Shown here piece by piece: positions 48,606 to 57,256 of a DNA stretch of 64,000 bases. Each line of letters begins with the position of its first letter. Position 1 is the first letter of the stretch. The stretch is from Nematocida parisii ERTm1 (lineage: Eukaryota > Microsporidia): the NCBI RefSeq assembly GCF_000250985.1, contig NW_013524652.1:1-64000 (forward strand), read 5' to 3'. A program made the translations under genes and the position numbers. A model generated the notes under the pieces. That model made no database searches. It had not been told where the DNA came from and was given only the letters and a program-made list of their open reading frames with translations.

Positions 48606-48921
48606 ATGTAACTTTTTCTTAAACGCTTTATATTTACTCTACTTGTAACTGTTTTATGATATATACCTATAGCCCTGCATCGAATTGCCATGGACCTCCT
48701 TTTTTTTTCTTTTCTTCTAATGTTTGACATTTTTGGTATAGCATATATCCATAAAAATTTATCTTTGAACAAATCGCGCATTGTTCTAAAACAGCCTAGC
48801 CCACTGGCCTCAACTAGTATATTTAATATAGAATCCAAATTTTTATAGCAGGTTATATGATAAAAACAATATTATTTAAATACTGTGCATATTATATCTA
48901 ATTAATCTAAAATTACCAGTA

Positions 48922-48940
48922 TTCGGGTTATTCGGGTTAT
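48922..48940 (+). promoter_or_regulatory. Two overlapping TTCGGGTTAT motifs
   Basis: Exact copies at 48922-48931 and 48931-48940, sharing one T. This is the only exact pair and the only exact site in the array. They lie about 320 bp before the 48605 start. Confidence 0.55.
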
Positions 48941-49147
48941 ACTTAAACATATATTCACTACCCGTCATTAAATATATTGCTGTACGTTGTAAAAAAACTT
49001 AAATATCCAATGCTCTTTATATGAATAATTTACACTGGTTAAAGCTTTATTGTATATGTGTATGCACGTTTTTACCAAGATCTGAAAAATTATTTGTGTT
49101 TTTACATATTTCTATTCTTAATGCTTGTATACTGTAAGAGTGCACAT

Positions 49148-49194
49148 GGATTTATTGAAAATAAAATTAATTTATTCTTTACATGTACTAAATA
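49148..49194 (-). repeat. Dispersed AT-rich element, diverged copy
   Basis: Minus strand reads ACATGTAAAGAATAAATTA, then TTTTATTTTCAATAAATCC. Confidence 0.5.
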
Positions 49195-49340
49195 AATATT
49201 TTAAAGTGTACACCAAAGAAACAAAATAAAACAAAATTAGAATATTTATAAAAATTAATCCAAAACTCAAATATTCTAATTACTAACAAAAACATATGAT
49301 TAATATTAAAATCAATTTATTATCCAAGAAACAAAACACT

Positions 49341-50126
49341 CTAGTGGCCACAGTAATCTGGCTGCTGGGATCTTCCATGCTCCGGCCGATATGGGCCATC
49401 AAACGCAAGGTTTGAGGGGTTCTTAAGATGGGCATGAAACACACCCGATACTTTATGCTTCTTACATTCTTCTTTTCTGCTATCATCATCAGGTTTGTTT
49501 TTGGCGTATACATTGGGGTTGGGTCTATACGTTATAGGATCTACTCCTCGGTTGTACTGCCCAGAGTCCACCCAGGAAAACATTTGATAGTTTCTGTCTT
49601 CATTCGGAGAGTCAACACAAATGGCCGCCATTAACATATTGGTTTCTTTATCTACAGTAATACACTCATTCCCCACCATTAGATTGAATGCATTCTCATG
49701 CAAAAGCACTGGCGGCGTAATAAAAAAACCAAAATGACTTGACGCATCGTATGAGTCCAAAACAACCTTTCTAGGAACACTGTACCCACAAGTCTTTAGC
49801 GCGTCTTTTCCAAAAATCTCAGTCTTACCTGGCATATTTCCTGGGGTTTCTGGGGCTTCCATTTTTTTGTCTTCTATGAACACAAACCCAGCGTCCCCAG
49901 TTTTTCCATTTAAATAGCTGCGAAATCGAATCGCTAGCCTTGGCTCCTCAAGTATCTTGGCTACCTCTTTCTTAGCCGTGTCGCGCCCTATATAGCCCTT
50001 TGCTCCCAGATTGTATAAATATCCAGATTTATTTAGCTCAAATGCAGAGTCAAAATACGAAGCTTCTGATCTTATGCCCAGTAAAAAGAGCGATGATATG
50101 CCTGCAACCTTTACAAATTTGATCAT
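49341..50126 (-). CDS. Secreted beta-trefoil-like protein, array member 6
   Basis: 261 residues from the ATG at 50126. Signal peptide KVAGISSLFLLGIRSEA. Conserved positions are SGYLYNLGAKGYIGRD, FGFFITPPVLLHENAFNLM, ECITVDKETNMLMAAIC, and QMFSWVDSGQYNRG. A 60-residue tail is rich in Pro, His and Lys with two cysteines. The YNRGVDPITYRPNPN region resembles the end of member 3 (KNYDPMQTLDQ). Confidence 0.85.
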   Translation of the reverse strand: MIKFVKVAGISSLFLLGIRSEASYFDSAFELNKSGYLYNLGAKGYIGRDTAKKEVAKILEEPRLAIRFRSYLNGKTGDAGFVFIEDKKMEAPETPGNMPGKTEIFGKDALKTCGYSVPRKVVLDSYDASSHFGFFITPPVLLHENAFNLMVGNECITVDKETNMLMAAICVDSPNEDRNYQMFSWVDSGQYNRGVDPITYRPNPNVYAKNKPDDDSRKEECKKHKVSGVFHAHLKNPSNLAFDGPYRPEHGRSQQPDYCGH

Positions 50127-50715
50127 TAGGCTAGAAACTAGTCTCTTCTTATTTATTTATACGTATCAAATTGGCCCAATGTAGACAGCATACTATAAAA
50201 CACAGCAAGTATATGTAACACATGTTTTAATTTTGGACGGCTCTGAGGTATTTTATGTTATGCATGACTATTGGCTCGCTTAGATCCTGCCATAGAAACT
50301 CTTAAAGATGCATATAGTTTGATGAGTACTAAGGAAATAGAATACTAGCAACTTAATAAAAATATAATTGGTGCTATACTCATAATAGACTAAATAAAAA
50401 AATAAAGCAAGGAAAGTATATAACTTGGCTTAGCTGGAAAATAAAGCACCGGGCAAGTCGTGGGCCAGTTAAAAAATCTAGAATGCTATATGCACATAAT
50501 TGCAATAAATTAAGTGAAGTGAAAAAAGAAATAAGTTGCTTAAGAAAAGTAATGCTTTAATTATTATTAAGAAGATTTCTTCTATTGTGCATCCAAGTAA
50601 AAGAATGCGCATAAAATGAATTGTTTAGTATCACATAATGTAATATTGTGCCTAGGAGATAGCTGATGTCTAGACACTGATAAGTGGTGCCAGATGTTTA
50701 ATATACACTGTTTAG
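50127..50715. other. Intergenic region
   Basis: No decamer copy and no gene seen. Confidence 0.5.
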
Positions 50716-51480
50716 TTAGTAATAGCATTTATCTGCAGAGTTTTGGCGGCAGAACTTAAAAAGCTGTCGATCATTCTCTTCCGTGCCCTCTCCTTCAGTA
50801 GTATCATCTACACAAGGCAACTCCATTAAAGAGTTGTCTGAGGTCACGCCCAAACAAAAGGAAGATCTTAATATTTTAAATGCACTATCTCCTTTGTAAT
50901 AAGGAGGGGTTATTGAAAATCTATTATAGGTAGAGGTGTGACCATATAAATAACAGGTTTTTTTGTTTTTTCCTCCACCTACATCGAATCTCTTTACGTC
51001 TGAATGGAAGTCCGTATTGGCTCTTTTGCCTTCATTAGGCGACTTTACGCTGTCTACTGAGATGATTTCTGTATATGTTCCTATTCCATTTCCATAAGAC
51101 ACCACAATTTCAATGGGAAGAGGGGAAGATGCCTCATCTACTGCCTTTAGCCAGTATCTATGAGCATCAGTTCCTATGAACTTCTTGGCGCCTACGTTGT
51201 AAAGAAACCCTACATTATTTTTATTCGTGTAGAAATTAATTGTCTTAGGCTCTGGTTTTGCTGGAGCAGGTGATGTGTTTGAAGAGCTATAGTTTGGCTG
51301 CCCTGCGTTGGTGTTGCTGCTTGGGGATGGATTTTGTGGCTCGTGCCTAGGTCCTCGATTGCCGCCCTCTGAGCTATAGAACCTTTCCTCTCGAGTACCA
51401 ACAGCCATTACAAGAAAGTTTCTGGATGCTATGCAAATAATAGAAAATGCAGATATAAATATTTTTACTAACTTTGCCAT
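50716..51480 (-). CDS. Secreted beta-trefoil-like protein, array member 7
   Basis: 254 residues from the ATG at 51480. Signal peptide KIFISAFSIICIASRNFLVMA. Residues about 30-80 are a Pro/Ser/Asn-rich linker (NPSPSSNTNAGQPNYSSSN). The domain follows: VGFLYNVGAKKFIGTD, the FSITPPYYKGDSAFKIL block, CLGVTSDNSLMELPC and QLFKFCR. The final 10 residues add a cysteine. It is the closest paralogue of member 8 (52601-53455); the domains are nearly alike, while the linkers have nothing in common. Confidence 0.88.
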   Translation of the reverse strand: MAKLVKIFISAFSIICIASRNFLVMAVGTREERFYSSEGGNRGPRHEPQNPSPSSNTNAGQPNYSSSNTSPAPAKPEPKTINFYTNKNNVGFLYNVGAKKFIGTDAHRYWLKAVDEASSPLPIEIVVSYGNGIGTYTEIISVDSVKSPNEGKRANTDFHSDVKRFDVGGGKNKKTCYLYGHTSTYNRFSITPPYYKGDSAFKILRSSFCLGVTSDNSLMELPCVDDTTEGEGTEENDRQLFKFCRQNSADKCYY

Positions 51481-51498
51481 ATTGAGGAGATCATTCTG

Positions 51499-51527
51499 CT
51501 ATATAAACATCATATGATACAATGTTT
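51499..51527 (-). promoter_or_regulatory. Array promoter block
   Basis: Read toward the gene: AAACATTGT, ATCATATGATG, then TTTATATAG, ending 18 bp before ATG. The same order occurs before 53455 and 55503. Confidence 0.5.
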
Positions 51528-51688
51528 GATCACTCCACGTGGGAAAAGGTGTGTTTTGCTTTCAAACGACATCATGCAATAATTGCACATGGTGAATAAT
51601 AAAACACCATAAACCATTAAATGCACTATATGTGTTAATAAGTAAAGCACAGTTAAAATATTAATAGTGCAAAAGCATGTAAAGACAA

Positions 51689-51730
51689 CATGAATATATT
51701 AAAAATAAAATAATTTATCCATTACAAAAC
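51689..51730 (-). repeat. Dispersed AT-rich element, diverged copy
   Basis: Minus strand reads TTTTGTAATGGATAAATTA, then TTTTATTTTTAATATATTC. Confidence 0.5.
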
Positions 51731-52263
51731 ATAAAAAGAATCAATAGAAAGGGTGTATGTATATCTAGATAGAAAACAACATAATATAATCCAAAATTGT
51801 GCTGGCTATATTTTATTGTGCATAAAACACAAACTTCTGCATGATTTGTAATATATTTAAATAGAAAAACAATAAATCCACTAAAGAGTCATGTTTTTAA
51901 TAAATGCTATCACCTGGCATTTTATATAAAAACAGTTATAGTAATTTCTAAAATATATTTGACCACCAGTTTAGTAAGCTTGATTCCATCTAAGAAACAA
52001 CTTAGTTGGTTACTCCCTTGAACATTATTAAAACTCATGCCAATTTTTATTATTCTTATCTTATATAGTTTCAATTTCCAATTATGCAACTCTATAAGAC
52101 TTCGCGGATGTGGGCGTGAGGCTCCCACATGGAATATGGTTCCTCTCATACGATAGAAACTAACAAACTTCACAAAAATTTTAGTATTTTAGCATATTAT
52201 ATATAAGAATCCAAAATATAACCCAAAAGTAGATTTTAACATAATGTATAAAGATTAAATAAT

Positions 52264-52330
52264 TTTATATTTTGTGTGAACTATGCATGATTTATTAAAA
52301 ATAAAATATTATTTATGCTTTACATATTTT
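52264..52330 (-). repeat. Dispersed ~60-bp AT-rich element, copy 3
   Basis: Minus strand reads TATGTAAAGCATAAATAATA, TTTTATTTTTAATAAATC, then TAGTTCACACAAAATATAAA. It matches copies 1 and 2 over its whole length, 38-46 kb away. Confidence 0.7.
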
Positions 52331-52600
52331 AATAAATCTATGCGTACTCCACATTTAATAAACATGTGCATATATTACAAATAGGCAAAAACTTAATTTA
52401 ATCGCCCAATCTCACAAAAAGAACTTACCAACAAAAAGACATTAGTGCTAGAAAAAAGACAAGTTGCCTAGGAATATAGAAATAAAATGCAGTGCTTTCT
52501 GGCTAGTCAGAAATGTAACACATATACATTTTATGTTATAGCAGGCGCGTATACACTAGAATCATTAGTGAATTGCGTGAAATCCATACCTAGACAAAAA

Positions 52601-53455
52601 TTAACATTTAGAAATATCAGAAGAAATGGTTCTACAAAATTTGAAAAGTTGTCGGTCATTCTCTTCGGTGCCCTCGCCTTCAGTAGTATCATCTACACAA
52701 GGCATCTCGATTAAAGAGTTGTCTGTGGTCACGCCCAAACAGTTTGGAGATTTTAGTATTTTAAATTCTGAGCCTCCTTTGTAATAAGGAGGGGTTATTG
52801 AAAATCTATTATAGGTAGAGCTACGGTCATGTAAATAACAGGATTTATTGTTTTTTCCTCCACCTACATCGATTCTCTTTACATTCTCATAATATCCGGT
52901 GCTTGTTTTATTTCCAAGATTCGGGCTTTCCACACTATCCACAGAAAGAATTTCAGTGTAGACTCCTACACCATCTCCAAACGATGCAACAATTGCAATA
53001 GGAAGAGGTTTCGAATGTATATCCACCGCAGACACCCAATATTTCTTGTCATCCGTGCCTATAAACCGCTTTGTACCTACATTATAAAGATACCCAGCAT
53101 TAATCTTTTTACTGTAGAAGTTAATTTTTCTGCAGTCATGCATTTTTGGTGCTTTTGTTTTATGTGAAACTCCATAATCAGGCGGTCTTTCTTCGTTATA
53201 TCTAGAATAGTAGTGATTGTACGAACTTGGCTCTTGTGGCTTGTAATAAACGCCTCTGTCATATGGCCTGTAATAACCGCCTCTGTCATATGGCCTGTAA
53301 TAAATACCTCTGTCATATGGCCTGTAATAACCGCCTTTGTCATATCTAGAGTCATACATTTGCATATATTGTATTCTTGCTCGCACTATCAAGCTTTCTG
53401 AATGCAAAACGGCGTTAAGAGCTATTCCTATAATGATTGCTGCCAATAGTGTCAT
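52601..53455 (-). CDS. Secreted beta-trefoil-like protein with Tyr-rich repeat, array member 8
   Basis: 284 residues from the ATG at 53455. Signal peptide LLAAIIIGIALNAVLHSES. Residues about 34-75 hold a nine-residue repeat (YDRGGYYRP, YDRGIYYRP, YDRGVYYKP), followed by a Tyr/Ser stretch. The domain then matches member 7 closely: AGYLYNVGTKRFIGTD, FSITPPYYKGGSEFKIL, CLGVTTDNSLIEMPC, and QLFKFCR. The domain has been kept and the linker replaced, so these are recent duplicates under different constraints along their length. Confidence 0.88.
   Translation of the reverse strand: MTLLAAIIIGIALNAVLHSESLIVRARIQYMQMYDSRYDKGGYYRPYDRGIYYRPYDRGGYYRPYDRGVYYKPQEPSSYNHYYSRYNEERPPDYGVSHKTKAPKMHDCRKINFYSKKINAGYLYNVGTKRFIGTDDKKYWVSAVDIHSKPLPIAIVASFGDGVGVYTEILSVDSVESPNLGNKTSTGYYENVKRIDVGGGKNNKSCYLHDRSSTYNRFSITPPYYKGGSEFKILKSPNCLGVTTDNSLIEMPCVDDTTEGEGTEENDRQLFKFCRTISSDISKC
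53238..53346 (-). repeat. 27-bp tandem repeat in 52601-53455
   Basis: Four units with the plus-strand core CTGTCATATGGCCTGTAATA. The units encode the YDRGxYYRP repeat. Confidence 0.8.
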
Positions 53456-54436
53456 ACTAGATAGATTGTTTTGCTATATAACTGCCGCATGTTACATTGT
53501 TTGGTTTACATGCGATTTAAATAGATCTTTCTTCTTTGGAATGCAATCTTTTCATGCAAAACTAAATTTGTTTGAACTCATTTCTTTTTGTTTTTTATTA
53601 GTGATGGTCTAATACCAAATATTCTGAAATTTAAAGACCAAAAGAATTGTATTTCAGAAATAATTGCTATGTATGCCTGGCATTCCAAAAACACCCAATC
53701 CGCCTACTAGCATAGGCCTAAATAGACCGGCCTAAAAAGTTTCATACAAAACTCTGAATCTATAGACTAAGTATATTAGAAGAGAACTATACGTGCTTAC
53801 TGATTTTTTATTTAGGCTTCATATGGTATAAAATATTGATTTATTTAAGCTATAGCCAGAAACAAACAGTAAGCTAAAGATTTGTCTTTAGCTATAATCT
53901 ATTACTTGCTTAAGTATGGGGAAAAACTCAATTTAAATAGAAACTGTTTAACAAAAAGAAATCAACTATACTAACCCGAATAATCCTAGTGGCCCCATAA
54001 ATTTGGAATATACACAGTTTCAAATCCAATAAAAATCATTCAGAACCATCATAATAGTATTCAAATATTATTTCTGCTGTATTATTTCTGCATGCCGTCT
54101 ATTGTACAATACCAGAGCATGTATATATTCTTTTTGGTGTACAATATCATGTAAAAATACTAGATTTACTCATAAATTTTCAAGTATATATTAGACACTT
54201 CTATCTAAATGAATACAATCGGCTGTTTTTTCTTTTGTTTGAAATTAAAAAATGAATTGCCCAAATACGCTGTTTCATCCCACTCTGTTGTTCTATGGAC
54301 TAATTTCTGGCTGAATTTCTTTGACCTATTAATCAGAAAAAGACCAGCATAATAGATAGATCTAAATAATAGAAATAGCATAAATACGAAGCACAGTTAC
54401 ACATAAAGCTATATGTATAGCAAGAAGCAAGTTTGT
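53456..54436. other. Intergenic region at strand switch
   Basis: CTAACCCGAA (variant decamer) at 53971-53980. This is the divergent space between the minus-strand array and the plus-strand members. No gene seen. Confidence 0.5.
53474..53502 (-). promoter_or_regulatory. Array promoter block
   Basis: Read toward the gene: AAACAATGTAACATGC, GGCAG, then TTATATAGC. It matches 51499-51527 in order and spacing. Confidence 0.5.
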
Positions 54437-55276
54437 ATGAACATGCGCTACAAGCTATATGCTTTTTTAAGTATATTATATACTGTAAGCGCGAGACATT
54501 CAGACTTTTTATCTTGGGATTTTAGAAGATCAAACTTTCACCCATCTCCTCTACAAGATGACTCATCCTTTCGTAACGCAGTTGCAAATATCACTGATTT
54601 GCGTAAAGAGTCTATAGATATAATGAATGAAGGAAAGGAAAAGCCACCGTATCCCAATGACGAAAGCCTAGTTTATCCAGGAGAAAATCACATGGGGTAT
54701 TTGTATGTCCCATTTTTAAAAGCCCCGCTGGGAATCAAAAAGAAAGAGATTGGATATGATCCTTTGTTTGGTGTAGGTAGTGATTATGAAAAAGTTATGT
54801 TTTCTATCTACCATAAAGAAGAAGACCAGAGCAGTCCTGTTGTTTTTCTTGTGAATAACAAAAATATTGCAAAAGAGTTTGTTAATACATATAATATAGA
54901 AAACACCCCAAAGGCAGAATCTGTTCCAGGACTGCAAAACAACAACCACGAGGTTTCAGTAGGCCCAGGGCCTTTGCTTAGTAAGTCATTTAAGATACTG
55001 GGAGTAAGTTCTAGATACAAAAACTACAGATTAAGAGGCAAAAAGGAGAAAGGCGTCATAGGAAAAGCTGTTGATTTGCTTTCTCTTAATCGCCAAATAA
55101 ATAAGTACCAAGAATTTGCATTGCAATCTGAATTAGACCAGGAATTTGTATCTGTACCAGGAAAGGAATCACATGCCAAGTTTGTATCTGAATTGAAATG
55201 CAATGAAAACCCACAAATGTGTACTTTTATCTGGGTTCCATACAAAGAGGAAAATAACATGATTCGTTTATGGTGA
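54437..55276 (+). CDS. Secreted protein, diverged array member 9
   Basis: 279 residues from the ATG at 54437; in-frame ATGs at 54413 and 54443 are also possible, and this one gives a clean signal peptide (YKLYAFLSILYTVSA). The mature N-terminus is polar. MGYLYVPFLKAPLGIKKKEI aligns with the GYLYNxG motif, and the C-terminus ends CNENPQMCTFIWVPYKE, a weak form of C...QLFxW. Between them the sequence is charged and not clearly related to the others. Placement in the family is tentative. Confidence 0.7.
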   Translation: MNMRYKLYAFLSILYTVSARHSDFLSWDFRRSNFHPSPLQDDSSFRNAVANITDLRKESIDIMNEGKEKPPYPNDESLVYPGENHMGYLYVPFLKAPLGIKKKEIGYDPLFGVGSDYEKVMFSIYHKEEDQSSPVVFLVNNKNIAKEFVNTYNIENTPKAESVPGLQNNNHEVSVGPGPLLSKSFKILGVSSRYKNYRLRGKKEKGVIGKAVDLLSLNRQINKYQEFALQSELDQEFVSVPGKESHAKFVSELKCNENPQMCTFIWVPYKEENNMIRLW

Positions 55277-55502
55277 TTACCCGCTATGCAGCTAGTCTCT
55301 ATATTATATAAAATTTACATTCGATCACAGATAATTTGGGCGAATTAGATGGCCAAAATTAAATAAATAACTTGTATTAAACGCTTTGGTCTTTGGCATA
55401 GGCCATTTATACCGGTCTTACATTGTTTGATATGATCATTATGAAACATTGTTTAAGCATTCATATGATTTTATACATAGTGAATCATAAATCAAAACAC
55501 GC
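55277..55502 (+). promoter_or_regulatory. Spacer with array promoter block
   Basis: AAACATTGT (55444-55452), CATATGAT, then TATACATAG (55472-55480), 22 bp before the ATG. An ATTGTTTGATATGATC copy lies just upstream. Confidence 0.45.
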
Positions 55503-56756
55503 ATGCGTACTAGCACACTGCCACTACTACTTTTTTTCTTATACGAATCACTTGCTATAGCACTGCCCCGTACATATGAATCAACTGGCCTGCCTACTCA
55601 AGGACTTTTATATAACTACGGATCATATGGATTTGTATCAACACCCAAAATATTTGAAGGAGTTCCTATGGGGAATCTTATTGTGATAGGAAGAGATAAT
55701 GACATAAAGCTAGGAATAACGATATTCCAGCCGATAAAAATGGTTCCTGTATATAATTTAAAAGTAACTCCTGCTAAATTGGCCGGTGACAAAAAAGCAG
55801 GCAATTCATCAGAACAAGTCCTCTCCATGACACCGCTGGGAATGCTTACTAAGCTTCCATATGACGAGAGAAATCCGCTTCAGTATTTTACAATACTACT
55901 TGCTAAAAACTTCCCTGGATATTTCAGAATAATATCCTCTACCGGACTTTGTCTAACCCCAAATAGAAAACAATTATTGACACTGTCGCTGTGCTGGAGT
56001 GAAAATAGCCGAGTGATTACAAAGCAGCTTTTTAAAATGTATAAAAAGGATAATGATGACAAAAACTCAGATCCTATCTATATTCAAAAGGGAATATCGC
56101 CATATTACTTTAGAGGGTGCGCACCATGTACCCGTTCTATTCCAGACCCTTCAAATGGGGAGTATATACTTGTTAATAGCAAGTACTGCGAAGAGAACTG
56201 TGGAAAAAACCAGCAGCCTAATCCAAATGAAAAGCCAGAAAATCTACACGTTCCAAACCCTCCGCATCAACAACAAAACTCTTCTGGCGGGCAACAATCA
56301 TCGCCCTCTTTTGGCAGGCAACAATCATCTCCTTCTTCTGGTGGGCAACAGTCATCTCCTTCTTCTGGTGGGCAGCAGTCATCTCCTTCTTCTGGCAGGC
56401 AACAGTCATCTCCTTCTTCTGGCGGGCAGCAGTCATCTCCTTCTTCTGGTGGGTGGCAATCCTCGCCATCATCACAATACAATCCAAGCGAGTCTAATAA
56501 TTCATCGCAAAATTCCGCCCAGCCAGAACAGCAGTCCAACCCAGCCCCAGGTTCTGGATCATCACCATCTTCTCAGCCAGCAACAAGTGGTGAGCAGCCC
56601 TCCTCTCAGCCAGCAGAAAGTGTAGAGTATTCATCTTCTGAGCCAAAAACAACCACTGAAGAGATAACTTCTACTGATCCTAATAACCCAGGAAAAACAA
56701 CCATAACAACCACCACTCGCTCCAGTAGCTCTCGTCATGTACGGCCTATGCCTTAA
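55503..56756 (+). CDS. Secreted beta-trefoil-like protein with Ser/Gln repeat tail, array member 10
   Basis: 417 residues from the ATG at 55503. Signal peptide LPLLLFFLYESLAIA. The domain has TQGLLYNYGSYGFVSTP, FTILLAKNFPGYFRII, CLTPNRKQLLTLSLC and QLFKMYK. After about residue 195 there is a Cys-rich stretch (CAPCTRS, YCEENCG), then a nine-residue repeat QQSSPSSGG in about seven units, then a Ser/Thr/Pro-rich end that could carry O-glycans. Like members 5 and 8 it pairs a conserved domain with its own tandem repeat. Confidence 0.85.
   Translation: MRTSTLPLLLFFLYESLAIALPRTYESTGLPTQGLLYNYGSYGFVSTPKIFEGVPMGNLIVIGRDNDIKLGITIFQPIKMVPVYNLKVTPAKLAGDKKAGNSSEQVLSMTPLGMLTKLPYDERNPLQYFTILLAKNFPGYFRIISSTGLCLTPNRKQLLTLSLCWSENSRVITKQLFKMYKKDNDDKNSDPIYIQKGISPYYFRGCAPCTRSIPDPSNGEYILVNSKYCEENCGKNQQPNPNEKPENLHVPNPPHQQQNSSGGQQSSPSFGRQQSSPSSGGQQSSPSSGGQQSSPSSGRQQSSPSSGGQQSSPSSGGWQSSPSSQYNPSESNNSSQNSAQPEQQSNPAPGSGSSPSSQPATSGEQPSSQPAESVEYSSSEPKTTTEEITSTDPNNPGKTTITTTTRSSSSRHVRPMP
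56280..56460 (+). repeat. 27-bp tandem repeat in 55503-56756
   Basis: Core TCATCTCCTTCTTCTGGTGG. The units differ by one or two bases, so they arose recently. Confidence 0.8.
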
Positions 56757-56893
56757 ATTATATAGGCCTTTATATGTTATAAAATAGTTGTAAAATATGT
56801 GGATTTTTATTTTAGTTATAAGAAGCTCATTAAATAAGACTCGCTGCATATAATTATAGTAAAATAAATAATCCATTCGTTTATCTGTCTTAT

Positions 56894-57256
56894 ATGAAGA
56901 AAGAAGCATTGAGGTCCTTACTTCTTTATGAATTTAGATGTGGAAGAACACCAATAGAAGCCACTAAAAATATCAATATATCTCAACCAGAACAGATAAT
57001 AACCTGCTCTACGGTTAAAAGATGGTTTTCTAAATTTTCAACAGGAGACATTTCTTTATCTGACAAAAGCAGGTCGGGACGGCCGTCCAAGGTTAATCTG
57101 CAAAAGCTAGAAGAATTAGTTAAAGATAATCCTTCTGCCACATGCGATGTGCTTGCATCTCAGATGGGCATAAGCAGATCAACCATACAAAAACAGCTAC
57201 GAAAGTTAGGACATAAAAAAAGATTCTTTAACTGGAAGTGTGCCTCTATCTCCTAG
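56894..57256 (+). CDS. Mariner-type transposase DNA-binding domain only
   Basis: 120 residues. The protein matches the N-terminal pair of helix-turn-helix motifs of mariner transposases: LLLYEFRCGRTPIEATKNI, TVKRWFSKFSTGDISLSDK, SRSGRPSK, then ATCDVLASQMGISRSTIQK and LRKLGHKKRFFNW. In a full transposase the DDD/DDE catalytic domain follows directly; here the frame stops soon after the second HTH. I see no terminal inverted repeats nearby. It is either a truncated remnant or a domain kept for DNA binding. The frame is intact, which leaves the second option open. Confidence 0.85.
   Translation: MKKEALRSLLLYEFRCGRTPIEATKNINISQPEQIITCSTVKRWFSKFSTGDISLSDKSRSGRPSKVNLQKLEELVKDNPSATCDVLASQMGISRSTIQKQLRKLGHKKRFFNWKCASIS

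Larger units (their letters stand above)
48606..49340. other. Intergenic region with doubled motif
   Basis: Contains the tandem pair of decamers (48922-48940) and a diverged dispersed element (49148-49194, minus). No gene seen; a minus-strand frame at 48593-48838 overlaps the gene start and has no support. Confidence 0.5.
51481..52600. other. Intergenic region with two dispersed elements
   Basis: Besides the promoter block and two dispersed elements there is ATAACCCAAA (variant decamer) at about 52219-52228. A minus-strand frame at 51922-52173 has no signal peptide and no array motif, so it is not called. Confidence 0.5.

Noticed and set aside
50420-50475. GGCTTAGCTGG...GTGGGCCAG stretch resembling a tRNA
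   Set aside because: No acceptor pairing and no T-loop; does not fold as a cloverleaf by eye.
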